64,000 nt of DNA from Myxococcales bacterium (GTDB taxonomy: Bacteria; Myxococcota; Myxococcia; Myxococcales; Myxococcaceae): the NCBI GenBank assembly GCA_016191815.1, contig JACPVI010000023.1:104871-168870 (forward strand). The letters run 5' to 3'. The position numbers and the translations under genes are program-made. Below the pieces are notes generated by a model that searched no databases, was not told the DNA's origin, and saw only the letters and a list, made by a program, of their open reading frames with translations. How positions within the stretch are numbered: the stretch's first letter is position 1; each line of letters begins with the position of its first letter. This document shows positions 44,809-53,642 of the stretch, in pieces.

Positions 44809-46280
44809 GTCCTTCCGCGGCCCAGCTGGCCCTGTGAGTGTAGCCGCCGCATCACGCGCTCCACCTTCTTGCGAGCCGCATCGACCTCGGAAGCGGGCTT
44901 GCCCAAGACCCCGCCAGCCTCCGCCGCCAGAATGCCCTTGAGGCGCGAGGACACCGAGCGCAGCACGTTCTCCCTCGCCGCGGCCGGCGCCCCCTCCAGC
45001 GCGAGGGCCACCGTGGCCGGGTCGATCGAGGTGACGATCTGGCGCACCGTCCCCTGCGGCAGCTGGCCGAGGTCATCGAACAGCACCATCCGCCTCCGGA
45101 TGGCCTGGCCGAGCGCCGGGTCATCCTTGGAGAGCTGCTCGAGCAGGCGCGCCTGCACCTCGGGGGTGACGGCTGAGAGCGAATCGGCGGCCGCGGCCTC
45201 GCCGCCCAAGCGCACCCGGCTTTGGACCTCCGCCAGCGCCGCGCGAGCCTTCTCCTCCGCGGCCGCCAGCCGCTCGGTGGAGAGAACCCGCGGCCGAGCC
45301 AGCACTCGGGCGAGCGCGAGCTGGCGATCGGGAGGAAGGAGATCGAACAGCGCCTGCTGGCTCTCCGGCTCCAGCTCTGCCCGCTCGAGCGCCGCGGCGC
45401 AATCCCCCGCGTCCAGCGCCGCCAGCGCCTCGGCGACCTGCCTTGAGTCGACCCCACGGAAGAACGCGAAGGGCCGCGGGGCGTCCGCCATCTCTGGCGG
45501 TGGCGCCTCTGCGAGAGCAGGCGCTCCCTTTTCCGGGGACGGCTGGGCCTCGCGCGCGGAGATCTCCCCCACCAGCCGGGCGGAGGCGCTCCCCTCGCGG
45601 CGGCGCGAAAGACCGATCGCGATGAAGAGCGCGCAGAGGAGCGCGGTCGCGCACAGGAGGAGCAACCCCGAATTGGCCTCGAAGAAGGCGGGGCCCGGCT
45701 GGGAGGACGAGGCCAGCTCGGACACCTCCAGCGCGTCGCCCCGGCCGGGATCCAGCGCCAAGAGCTCGGAGGCGGCCTTCTTGAGCTGGTCCAGGCGCGG
45801 GGGAGGAATACCCTTCTCCACGAAGAGGTGCACCACGGTGCGCTCGATGACCATCTTCAGCTCCTGACGGACCTCCACCTTCTGCTTCCCCGGGACGGTC
45901 ACCGAGATGTCCGGCGCCCCATAGCCTCCCAGCGGCTTGTCCACCAGGGGAAGCCCGGGGAGCTTCACCGTCTTGTTCGCACCCACCTTCATCACCGTGT
46001 CCGGCTGCGACTCCTTCTGGACGATCTCTCGCTGGTCCTCGCGGGTGACGAGCTGGACGCTGACCAGCACCCGGTAGGGGTGAGCCAGGCCCCGGAGCGT
46101 CGTCTCCAGCCAGGCGCCGATGTCTCGCTGCAGGGCCACCTTGGCGGCGACCGCCTCCGCGTGCCGGGACGGGAGCTGAGCCAGCGACGCTCCGGCCGGC
46201 AGCAAGAGCGCGGCCAACACCACCCACCCACGGCTGGGCGGCCGGCCACCTCTCGCGGGCAGCGGAAGAGTCGCGCTCAT
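44805..46280 (-). CDS. FliF-FliG-like fusion: membrane ring protein joined to a rotor switch domain
   Basis: 491 residues. Signal or first membrane segment at 18-35. Residues 40-195 are a periplasmic domain like the second half of FliF, with VRQELKMVIERTV, an LKKAASELLALDPGRGDALEV segment as in FliF, then a membrane helix at 205-224. The cytoplasmic tail has a FliG middle-domain-like stretch (270-330: FAFFRGVDSRQVAEAL, LFDLLPPDRQLALARVLA) and a FliG C-domain-like stretch (380-485: IRRRMVLFDDLGQL, ALALEGAP, VSSRLKGIL). FliG's N-domain, which normally binds FliF, is absent, as expected if the two are fused. One torque residue appears reversed (ALKGA is ALEGA). Confidence 0.72.
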   Translation of the reverse strand: MSATLPLPARGGRPPSRGWVVLAALLLPAGASLAQLPSRHAEAVAAKVALQRDIGAWLETTLRGLAHPYRVLVSVQLVTREDQREIVQKESQPDTVMKVGANKTVKLPGLPLVDKPLGGYGAPDISVTVPGKQKVEVRQELKMVIERTVVHLFVEKGIPPPRLDQLKKAASELLALDPGRGDALEVSELASSSQPGPAFFEANSGLLLLCATALLCALFIAIGLSRRREGSASARLVGEISAREAQPSPEKGAPALAEAPPPEMADAPRPFAFFRGVDSRQVAEALAALDAGDCAAALERAELEPESQQALFDLLPPDRQLALARVLARPRVLSTERLAAAEEKARAALAEVQSRVRLGGEAAAADSLSAVTPEVQARLLEQLSKDDPALGQAIRRRMVLFDDLGQLPQGTVRQIVTSIDPATVALALEGAPAAARENVLRSVSSRLKGILAAEAGGVLGKPASEVDAARKKVERVMRRLHSQGQLGRGRT

Positions 46281-46285
46281 CGAGC

Positions 46286-47245
46286 TCAACCGCCCAAGGC
46301 GCCGTGGAACTCGGCCAAGGCGTGCGCGAGGGACTCCTGCGCCTTCTGCACCGCCCGGCGAAGGAGCAAGCCCTTCACCCGGCCCGGGAGCGCGGCGGCA
46401 GCTCCGCCTCCGAAGCCGACCAGCTCGACGTGCATGGAGATGGCCTCGAGCAGGTCCCCGACGTCGGGGTCGGGCCTCGCCACGAGGAGGACATCAGGCG
46501 AGGCGTGCTCCAGCCGTTCCGCGAGCGCGCGCCAATCCGGCCGGCGGGTGTCGATGACGACGACGGCCGCCTTCTCGAGGCGCACGTCCGAGGGCTCCGC
46601 CACCGAAGCTTCCAGGCCTGCCGCCCGGAGCGCGGCGGCGTTTTCCTCCTCCCCCAGGACCAGGACCGCCCCGCCGCCCCCCTGGCGAATGGCCGCTTCG
46701 TAGGCGGCGAGCCGCGAATCCAGCCGGTTCCAGATCTCTTCGGGCACGTTCCTTCCACGCTGCAACGACTCCACCGCTTCCCGCGCCATCAACATGGCGG
46801 CCCTTCGTCCCTTGACCCGGTGCGTACGGCGCTCGAGGGCGGAGCGGATCTTGGCCCGCACGATGGGCAAGTCGTCGAAGGGTTTGGTGAGGTAGTCGGA
46901 GGCGCCCGCGGCGAGGGCGGCCAGCACCGACTCCCCGCTCGGATACCCGGTGATGAGGATGGATTCGATGGCCGGCCGGAGTTTTCGCGCTTCGGTCACC
47001 AGCTCGATCCCGCTGATGCCGGGGAGGTTCTTGTCGGTGACCAGGAGCTGAAAGCTTCGCTCGCGCAGATGTTCCAGCGCCTGCTCCCCGCTCTTGGCCG
47101 GCGTGACGGACAGGTCGCCCTCTCTGCCGAGCAGCCGCTGGAGGACGTCGAGCACCACCTCCTCGTCGTCGACCAACAAGATGCTCGAGGCGAGCGGCTC
47201 GCCCGGTTCCTCGAGGTCGATGTCCACGGAGAAGGGGAGGTCCAT
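46286..47245 (-). CDS. Response regulator with a second, degenerate receiver-like domain
   Basis: 319 residues. The N-terminal receiver is complete: acidic pair VDDEE at 26-29, phosphoacceptor Asp71 (VTDKNLPG) and Lys121 (LTKPFDD). A linker helix follows. The C-terminal half, beginning VLVLGEEENAAALRAAG and containing VVVIDTRRPDW, looks like a second receiver fold without the full active site. There is no DNA-binding domain. Its stop is 5 bp before the FliF-FliG-like start, so it probably controls the motor-like complex directly. Confidence 0.8.
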   Translation of the reverse strand: MDLPFSVDIDLEEPGEPLASSILLVDDEEVVLDVLQRLLGREGDLSVTPAKSGEQALEHLRERSFQLLVTDKNLPGISGIELVTEARKLRPAIESILITGYPSGESVLAALAAGASDYLTKPFDDLPIVRAKIRSALERRTHRVKGRRAAMLMAREAVESLQRGRNVPEEIWNRLDSRLAAYEAAIRQGGGGAVLVLGEEENAAALRAAGLEASVAEPSDVRLEKAAVVVIDTRRPDWRALAERLEHASPDVLLVARPDPDVGDLLEAISMHVELVGFGGGAAAALPGRVKGLLLRRAVQKAQESLAHALAEFHGALGG

Positions 47246-47349
47246 CGGTGGATGAGTTTTTCTATCACTCCCTGTCAGCTGGACGCATTACCCGCATCAA
47301 GTCAACCGAACAGCGGAGTGCCGAGGGCGCGCCCCTGGGCCACTTGCAC

Positions 47350-49062
47350 TCAGCGAGCCTGGAAACGGTGGAGGGTTTCCCGGCCGGCCTGGACCACGAC
47401 TTCCGCCTCATCGGAACGCTTGGGGTGCCAAATCCGCACGCGGTGCTTTCCCTCGGGCAGGGACAGTCGCCGGATGCCCTCCACTTCGCCGACGAGCTGG
47501 CCGTCGACCTCCACGGTCGCATACGGCATGACGTGCAGCACGAGGGTGCCTCGGGCCTCGTCCGGCCTCGGCGCACGCTCACCCGAGGGCTTGGCCGTGC
47601 GGCGGGCGGGCGCCTCGGCGGTCGGAGGCCCCGCTGCCCGGGCCGGAGCGGCGCTGGGCTCGCCCGCGTACAAAGGCTCTGCGGCCTCCCCGGCATCCGG
47701 GGCCGCCACCGCGCGAAGGATGGCGATCGGGGCCGGGCTCGATGGCATTCGGGCGGTGTCCTCGGCCTTCTGCCGTGCCGCCGGACGGCCCACCTCCCGC
47801 GACGCCATGATCGCGGCGGCGGCCGCTACCGCGGTCAGCCCCACCGCCGCGATGGGCAGCGCCGCTCTCCGCACTTTCCGTGCAAGAGCCGGTCGGGGAG
47901 CGCCCGCGGCGCCCTCCGGAGCGGGGGCCGGGCCGGCCGGCTGCTCGGGTGGCTTCCTCGGGACTTGCCGGTCTACGACCAAGGTGGGCGAGCTGGGATC
48001 CTCGCCGTCGGCGGGCGAGGTCCCGCCGCCTCGCCGGATCACGGCGGTCCTTTGGCTCGAGCTCGCCGAAGCTCCGGCGGAGTCGCTGGCGGCAAAAGGG
48101 GGCGGTCCGGCGGGAGGGTCGGCCGCGGACACGGTGGTCACCTCCGCCCCGAACAGCTTCCGCAGATACGCGGCGACGTCGGTATCCTCGATGCCTTGCG
48201 CGTGCGCGAGGACGTGGCGCGCCAGCTCGTGCTCCAGCTCCTGCGCGGTCTGGAAGCGCACCGCGACGTCCCGCTCGAGCGCCTTCATCACGATGGCGTC
48301 CAGCTCGGCGGGCACCTCGGAGTTGATTCGCGCCGGCGCGGCGATCACCCGGTGCTGCACGGCCCTCAGCACCGCAATCTCGCCTTGGTCCTCGAAGAGG
48401 CGGCCCCCGGTCAAGATCTCCCAGAGGACCACCCCCAGGGAAAAGACATCGGAGCGGGCGTCCACCTCTTCGCCGCGCGCCTGCTCCGGGGACATGTAGG
48501 CGAACTTGCCCTTGAGGGTGCCCGGGACGGTGAGCTTGTCGCCGGCCTTGGCGATGCCGAAGTCCGTGAGCTTGACCGCCCCGTCGAAGGAGAGGAGCAC
48601 GTTGTGGGGAGTCACGTCGCGGTGCACCAGGCCGACGCGCTGCCCTTTGTCCTTGAGGCCGTGGGCGTAGTGAAGGCCGCGAGCCACCTCTGCCCCGAGG
48701 TGCGCCACCAGGGTGTGGCCCATCGGCTCCATCAGCTCTCGGGCCCGCCTTTGCGCCTCGAGGAGCGAGCGCCCCCGCACGTACTCCATCGCGATGTAGT
48801 AGGTGTCCTCGTGCTTGTCGAAATCGAAGATCTGGACCACGTTCGGGTGGTTGAGCCTCGAGGCGACCCGGGCCTCCGCGACGAACATCTTGACGAAGCT
48901 CGGATCGCTGGCGAGGAAGGCGCGGATGCGCTTGATGACCACGTCCTTCTCGAATCCCTCCGGGCCCCGGGAGGAGCAGAGGTAGATCTCCGCCATGCCG
49001 CCCTCGGCGATCTTCCGTCGGACCACGTACTTGCCGATTGAGGTGCCGGGCTCGAGCGTCAA
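47350..49062 (-). CDS. Membrane Ser/Thr protein kinase with PEGA domain
   Basis: 570 residues; the TTG start at 49062 has GGAG just upstream. Kinase domain residues 11-280: glycine loop IAEGGMAEIY, Lys44, HRDVTPHN at 147-154, DFG at 167-169 and SPEQA. A Ser/Ala/Pro-rich linker leads to one membrane helix near 397-420 and a C-terminal PEGA domain (about 504-570: ATVEVDGQLVGEV, LPEGKHRVRI) outside the membrane, likely sensing the envelope. It lies 104 bp upstream of the response regulator on the same strand. Confidence 0.88.
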   Translation of the reverse strand: MTLEPGTSIGKYVVRRKIAEGGMAEIYLCSSRGPEGFEKDVVIKRIRAFLASDPSFVKMFVAEARVASRLNHPNVVQIFDFDKHEDTYYIAMEYVRGRSLLEAQRRARELMEPMGHTLVAHLGAEVARGLHYAHGLKDKGQRVGLVHRDVTPHNVLLSFDGAVKLTDFGIAKAGDKLTVPGTLKGKFAYMSPEQARGEEVDARSDVFSLGVVLWEILTGGRLFEDQGEIAVLRAVQHRVIAAPARINSEVPAELDAIVMKALERDVAVRFQTAQELEHELARHVLAHAQGIEDTDVAAYLRKLFGAEVTTVSAADPPAGPPPFAASDSAGASASSSQRTAVIRRGGGTSPADGEDPSSPTLVVDRQVPRKPPEQPAGPAPAPEGAAGAPRPALARKVRRAALPIAAVGLTAVAAAAAIMASREVGRPAARQKAEDTARMPSSPAPIAILRAVAAPDAGEAAEPLYAGEPSAAPARAAGPPTAEAPARRTAKPSGERAPRPDEARGTLVLHVMPYATVEVDGQLVGEVEGIRRLSLPEGKHRVRIWHPKRSDEAEVVVQAGRETLHRFQAR

Positions 49063-49128
49063 GTCTCCGCCTTGGGCCAGCCAAGGCCGAGCCTACGAAA
49101 GCGCGATTGCGCCATTCAAGGGGATAGC

Positions 49129-49695
49129 GTGGCGGTGACGTTCGAGCAATCGCTCGAGAAGAGCGGCCTGCCTCTGCGGATCGGCGACGTGCGGTTGCGA
49201 TACGACACCCCAGTCCTGGTGGGGCAGACGGATCGGCTCCGCTCTGGGGTGGCGCCAGCGCTCTCGGCCGCCTCGGGGGTAGCGCTGGCCCTCGGCGCCG
49301 CGGGGCTCTTGGGGGCGGGAGGGCACCCTTGGGCGGCCGGCGGTCTCGGCCTTCTGGCCGCGGTAGGCTTGGGCGCGGCGGTGCTGCTGGAGGCGCGGGC
49401 GCGGCGGCGGCGCTGCTTCGTGGTGGACTTCCTCTCCCACACGCTCCGGCTGGACTTCACCACTCCCGCCCGGGGGCTGCCGCGCACCGTGGTGGTCACC
49501 TTCGATCGCGTGGTTTCCCTCGACCTGCTGGCGCACGGGGACGGGCAGTGGGCACTGACGGTCGACTTCCGTCCCGCCGAAGGGCCGGGCGAGCTTTTGC
49601 GTGAGGTGCTGGTTGCCTTCGCCCGCGCCGACGAGGTGGAGGCGCTCCGGCGGCTGAATCGGCTTCTCCGCGGGGCGCTGGGCTTGCCGACTTGA
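49129..49695 (+). CDS. Membrane protein of unknown function
   Basis: 188 residues from the GTG at 49129, which has AAGGGG 5 nt upstream. There are two hydrophobic segments (about 40-60 and 63-85) joined by a short loop, then a soluble domain (RCFVVDFLSHTLRLDF, VTFDRVVSLDLL). Not recognised. It is divergent from the kinase gene. Confidence 0.6.
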   Translation: MAVTFEQSLEKSGLPLRIGDVRLRYDTPVLVGQTDRLRSGVAPALSAASGVALALGAAGLLGAGGHPWAAGGLGLLAAVGLGAAVLLEARARRRRCFVVDFLSHTLRLDFTTPARGLPRTVVVTFDRVVSLDLLAHGDGQWALTVDFRPAEGPGELLREVLVAFARADEVEALRRLNRLLRGALGLPT

Positions 49696-49876
49696 CGGCC
49701 GACCTTCGGGGGGGCGAGCAGGCTGCACCCCCGGGCTGCGCAGCGGTTCGCGCACCTGGTGCCGAATGTGTTACGCATACATCTCTTTACAGTGACGCAA
49801 GGTGTCGGAAACAGGGGAAGCGGCGAGCCTGCCGAGCCCTCCAAGAGCCGGCAGCGGCGTTGCATGTGGGCCTCCC

Positions 49877-51052
49877 ATGCTCGACTACCTCGGGTTCTTC
49901 ATGCTGCTGGCCTCGGTCGCGGGCGCGGTGGCGGTGATCCTCCAGGTCGGCTTCACGCGCCGGAGCCTCCGGCAGCCGCCCGCCTGGCCGAAGAATGGAG
50001 AGCCCGGGATTTCCATCCTCAAGCCGCTTTGCGGGATCGACGACGAGCTGGAGGAGAACCTGGCCTGCTTCGCCTCGCTCGACTACCCCACCTACGAGGT
50101 GGTGCTGGGGGTGAAGAACGCCGCGGACCCAGCCTACGAGGTGGCGCAGAATGCCTGCCGTCGCTGGCCGGGCAAGATGCGGCTGGTGGTGCAGCGCGGG
50201 GAGCCCGGCTACAACCCCAAGGTGAACCAGTTGGTGACGCTCGAGGGGGCCGCGAGGTTCGACCTGGTAGTGATCAGCGACTCCAACACCAGGGTGCACC
50301 CCGGCTACCTCCGGGAGATCGCGGCGCTCTTCGAGGATCCACAGGTGGGCTGCGTCACCCACCCCATCGTCGGGAGCGGCGACCAGAAGCTCGGGTCGAT
50401 GCTCGACAATCTGCACCTCTCCTCGGACGTCGGGCCGGGGATGATCGCCGCAGCCGCGGTCGGCCAGCCGCTGGTGGTGGGAAAGTCGATGGCGCTGAGA
50501 AGGGACGATCTGCTCGCGCTGGGCGGCTTCGAGTCGATGAAGGATCTCCTCGCCGAGGACTACGTCATCGGCAAGGGCGTGCGCGAACAGCTCAAGAAGA
50601 AGATCGTCGTCGCCCATGGGACGGTGGTGAACGTCTCGTGCCGGCGGTCGATCAAGGACTTCTACCGGCGCTACTCGCGCTGGGAGGTCATCCATCGCAG
50701 CGTGGTGCAGCCGACCACCTACCTGGGCGAGGCGCTGTTGAACCCGACGCCGCTGGCGCTGATCGCCGCGGCGCTCAACCCGACCTGGTGGGTAGTGGCG
50801 ACCGCCGCGCTGGTCGGCGGAGTCAAGGCGCTGGTGGACGCGATGGCGGTCCGGGCCATGCGCGGCCGCAGGCTGTACTTCAAGGAGCTGGCCGCGCTGC
50901 CCTTGAGGGACGTGCTGCTGTTCGTGGCGTGGGTGGTGGGCCTGGTCCGAGAGACGGTGGACTGGCGCGGCAACCGGCTCAGGGTGTGCACCGGCTCGCG
51001 GCTATTGCCTGGAATCAGCGAAGAGGCGGAATCGCCGGCGCGGGCGGCCTGA
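49877..51052 (+). CDS. Ceramide glucosyltransferase-like enzyme (GT21 type)
   Basis: 391 residues from the ATG at 49877; a GTG at 49802 would add 25 residues. An N-terminal membrane helix is followed by a GT-A domain with the GT21 landmarks: KPLCGIDDELEENL (D1), ISDSNTRV (D2), LLAEDYVIG (D3) and the RRYSRW form of the (Q/R)xxRW motif. Several membrane segments end the protein. Family members glucosylate ceramide or, as HpnI, modify hopanoids. Myxobacteria do make sphingolipids, so a glycosphingolipid role is plausible. Confidence 0.8.
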   Translation: MLDYLGFFMLLASVAGAVAVILQVGFTRRSLRQPPAWPKNGEPGISILKPLCGIDDELEENLACFASLDYPTYEVVLGVKNAADPAYEVAQNACRRWPGKMRLVVQRGEPGYNPKVNQLVTLEGAARFDLVVISDSNTRVHPGYLREIAALFEDPQVGCVTHPIVGSGDQKLGSMLDNLHLSSDVGPGMIAAAAVGQPLVVGKSMALRRDDLLALGGFESMKDLLAEDYVIGKGVREQLKKKIVVAHGTVVNVSCRRSIKDFYRRYSRWEVIHRSVVQPTTYLGEALLNPTPLALIAAALNPTWWVVATAALVGGVKALVDAMAVRAMRGRRLYFKELAALPLRDVLLFVAWVVGLVRETVDWRGNRLRVCTGSRLLPGISEEAESPARAA

Positions 51053-51146
51053 CTCCGGTTTCATGCTCTCAGGCGCGCCAAGCGCCAAGCGTCCAGGCGT
51101 CCGAGCTGTCCGGAACAAGCGGCAGGGGACCGCAAGTTGGCGGGGC

Positions 51147-51506
51147 ATGGGAGAGCCGGGACGGAAGATCCTCGTGGTGGACGATGACGCAGAATGGCGA
51201 GAATCGTTGCTCGAACGGCTCCGCGAGCTGGGCTACGAGCCCCACCAGGCCTCTTCGGGCCCCGAGGCGCTCGCATGGCTGGAGCGGGAGCGCCCCGCCG
51301 TGGTCCTCCTCGACCTGAACATGCCCGGGATGAGCGGCGAGGAGGTCGCTGCCCGGCTGCCCCAGGGGGCTCCGGCGGTGGTCTTTCTCACCGTTTCGTC
51401 TCCACAGGAGGCAGGCAGGGCGTTGGCCCAGGGCCCGCACTACTACCTACCCAAAGCGGCGAGCCAGGAAGAGCTGTCGCTGATGCTGCAGTCGCTCGCG
51501 GGGTGA
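51147..51506 (+). CDS. Single-domain response regulator (CheY-like)
   Basis: 119 residues from the ATG at 51147. Receiver residues are all present: VDDD at 11-14, phosphoacceptor Asp56 (LLDLNMPG), Thr82 and Lys103 (YLPKA). No output domain. Its kinase is not nearby. Confidence 0.85.
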   Translation: MGEPGRKILVVDDDAEWRESLLERLRELGYEPHQASSGPEALAWLERERPAVVLLDLNMPGMSGEEVAARLPQGAPAVVFLTVSSPQEAGRALAQGPHYYLPKAASQEELSLMLQSLAG

Positions 51507-51792
51507 TTGCCGGTCAGCCGCCCTGCGCTGCGGCCTCGCGCGTGCGGTAGACGAACGAGCAGGCGCGGGTGGCGCTCGTCTGCCGAGGCGGCACTGAGGA
51601 TGCCGCCGTCTGGTCGAGCGACTGCTGGCCGACCATCAGCAGGAACGTGGCGGTTGCATGAACTGGCAGGCGTTGCAGGGCGGCCTCCTGGGTGGCCGCA
51701 TACTGATCGCGTCCCGGCGCTTCGCCAGTTTTCTGCCGCAAAAAGTGGGGCCGGTTGTCCGCGCGCGGCGCGTCGCTAGATTCAGACTCACG
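51507..51792. other. Intergenic stretch without a supported gene
   Basis: Reading frames cross this 286-bp gap on both strands, but none has a good start, ribosome site or recognisable motif. It probably holds the lemA promoter; no clear -35/-10 pair was found. Confidence 0.5.
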
Positions 51793-52443
51793 ATGTCGCC
51801 TGTCTCGCGGGTGGGTCGACCGGTGGGCGAAGGCCGGCGGGGGGTGCGCTGGGCACCGCTGTTGGCGCTGGCCGCCCTGCTCGCGGCGGCGGGCCTGTTC
51901 GGCGGCGGCGCCTACAACCGGCTGATCCAGATGGACCAGGCCGTCCAGGCCCAGTGGGCGCAGGTGCAGAACGCCTACCAGCGCCGGGCGGACCTGGTGC
52001 CGAACCTGGTGGAGACGGTGAGGGGCGCGGCCCGGTTCGAGCGAGAGACTTTCGGCCAGGTCGCGGAGGCCCGCGCCAAGGTGGGGCAGGTCTCGCTCGA
52101 GGCCACTCCGGAGCTGGTCGAGGATCCCGAAGCATTCAGCCGCTTCCAGCAAGCGCAGGACGGCCTCACCGCCGCGCTCTCGCGGCTGCTCGCGGTGGCA
52201 GAGCGCTACCCGGAGCTTCGGGCGACCGAGGCCTTCCGGGACCTGTTGGCCCAGCTCGAGGGCACGGAGAACCGAATTGCCGTGGAGCGGATGAGGTTCA
52301 ACGAGCTGGCCCGAAGCTTCAACAGCACCCGCAACAGCTTCCCCACGGTCCTCCTCGCCAGCGTCTTCGGCGAGCGCTTCGAGACGAAGGCGTACTTCAA
52401 GGCGCAGCCCGGAAGCGAGGCGGCGCCCCGGTTCACCTTCTAG
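51793..52443 (+). CDS. lemA: LemA family protein
   Basis: 216 residues from the ATG at 51793. One N-terminal membrane helix (PLLALAALLAAAGLFGGG) is followed by the LemA helical bundle with its signatures AYNRLIQMDQAVQAQWAQV, NAYQRRADLVPNLVETV and FNELARSFN. Two TPM-domain genes follow, the usual LemA neighbourhood. Function in bacteria is not settled; links to envelope and stress have been proposed. Confidence 0.92.
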   Translation: MSPVSRVGRPVGEGRRGVRWAPLLALAALLAAAGLFGGGAYNRLIQMDQAVQAQWAQVQNAYQRRADLVPNLVETVRGAARFERETFGQVAEARAKVGQVSLEATPELVEDPEAFSRFQQAQDGLTAALSRLLAVAERYPELRATEAFRDLLAQLEGTENRIAVERMRFNELARSFNSTRNSFPTVLLASVFGERFETKAYFKAQPGSEAAPRFTF

Positions 52444-52451
52444 GCGGCGCC

Positions 52452-53171
52452 ATGGGTGCCCCCCGATGCGCGCTAGCGCTCTGCTTGGCCCTGCCCCTGG
52501 CCGCGCGCGCAGTGGCGGTGCCTCCTCCTCCGGGCCGCTGGGTGACGGATGAGGCCGGCTTCCTCTCGCCTGCGGTGCGCGGAGAGCTGGACCGGCGGCT
52601 CGAGGCCTACGAGCGAGCCACCGGGCATCAAGTCCTCGTGTGGATCGGCCGCGGCATCGGCGGCGAACCGCTGGAGGAGTGGGCGGTGCGGACCTTCGAG
52701 AGCTGGGGCGTGGGGAGAAGAGGGCTCGACGACGGCCTGGTGCTGTTCGTGCTCGCCGACGAGCGGAAAGTCCGCATCGAGGTCGGCTACGGGCTCGAGG
52801 AGAGGGTGCCCGACGCGGTCGCCTCCCGGATCGTCCGGCAGGTGCTGGTGCCGGGCTTCCGCTCTGGGCAGCGTGACCGGGCCGTCGCCCAGGCGATCGA
52901 CGCGCTGCTCTTTGCGATCGAAGGAAAGCCACTCGCGCTTCCACCCGCGCCGCCCGAGGCGCCGAGGGCAGGGCCGCTCCAGACGGCGGTCGCGCTGATC
53001 ATCGGCGTGGCGTTCCTCCTGCTGCTCGTCACCCATCCGAGGCTGGCGCTGAACCTCCTGTTCGTGATGGCGGCGGGGAGGGGGCGGGGCTTCGGCGGAA
53101 GGATGGGCGGCGGAGGTTTCTCGGGTCGAGGCGGAAGATCCGGCGGGGGCGGCGCCAGCGGCTCGTGGTGA
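52452..53171 (+). CDS. TPM-domain protein YgcG-like
   Basis: 239 residues: signal peptide, TPM domain (WVTDEAGFLSP, LEEWAVRTFESWGVGRRGLDDGLVLFVL, VRIEVGYGLEE), one membrane helix near 180-200, and a Gly/Arg/Ser-rich tail (about 35 residues). TPM domains are associated with membrane-repair and envelope functions. It starts 8 bp after lemA. Confidence 0.88.
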   Translation: MGAPRCALALCLALPLAARAVAVPPPPGRWVTDEAGFLSPAVRGELDRRLEAYERATGHQVLVWIGRGIGGEPLEEWAVRTFESWGVGRRGLDDGLVLFVLADERKVRIEVGYGLEERVPDAVASRIVRQVLVPGFRSGQRDRAVAQAIDALLFAIEGKPLALPPAPPEAPRAGPLQTAVALIIGVAFLLLLVTHPRLALNLLFVMAAGRGRGFGGRMGGGGFSGRGGRSGGGGASGSW

Positions 53172-53180
53172 GGAGGAGAA

Positions 53181-53636
53181 ATGCACCGGCACACCAAGCG
53201 CGGGCTTCGGGGCCTCATCGACGCCGCCCGGGTGGAGGAGGCGATCTGCCGGGCCGAGGGGCGTTCCACCGGAGAGCTGCGGGTCTCGGTGGCGCCCTTC
53301 TTCTGGGGCCGGGTCCGGCACTCGGCCGAGCGCGCCTTCGCGCGGCTGGGCATGGAGCGCACCCGCGAGCGCAACGGGGTGCTCTTCTTCCTGGTTCCCT
53401 CCCGCCGGAAGCTGGTCGTCCTCGGCGACATAGGAGTGCACGCCAAGGTGGGCCAGGCGTTCTGGGACGAGGTGGTGGAAGCCGTCTCGGCTCGCTTCAA
53501 GGAAGGGGACTTCACCGGCGGCCTGCTCGAGGGCATCGACCGCGTGGGAAGAAAGCTCGCCAAGCACTTCCCGCCCAAGGCGAAGGACATCGACGAGCTG
53601 CCCCAGAAGGTGGACTTCGGCGAGCCTCCGCCTTGA
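53181..53636 (+). CDS. Second TPM-domain protein
   Basis: 151 residues with a TPM-like fold (STGELRVSVAPFFWG, NGVLFFLVPSRRKLVVLGDIGVHAKVG, GDFTGGLLEGIDRVGRKLA) and no signal peptide or membrane helix, so it is probably cytoplasmic. A GAGGAG ribosome site precedes it. LemA-TPM-TPM is a common three-gene set. It ends 6 bp from the convergent rhodanese gene. Confidence 0.82.
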   Translation: MHRHTKRGLRGLIDAARVEEAICRAEGRSTGELRVSVAPFFWGRVRHSAERAFARLGMERTRERNGVLFFLVPSRRKLVVLGDIGVHAKVGQAFWDEVVEAVSARFKEGDFTGGLLEGIDRVGRKLAKHFPPKAKDIDELPQKVDFGEPPP

Positions 53637-53642
53637 CGCGGT

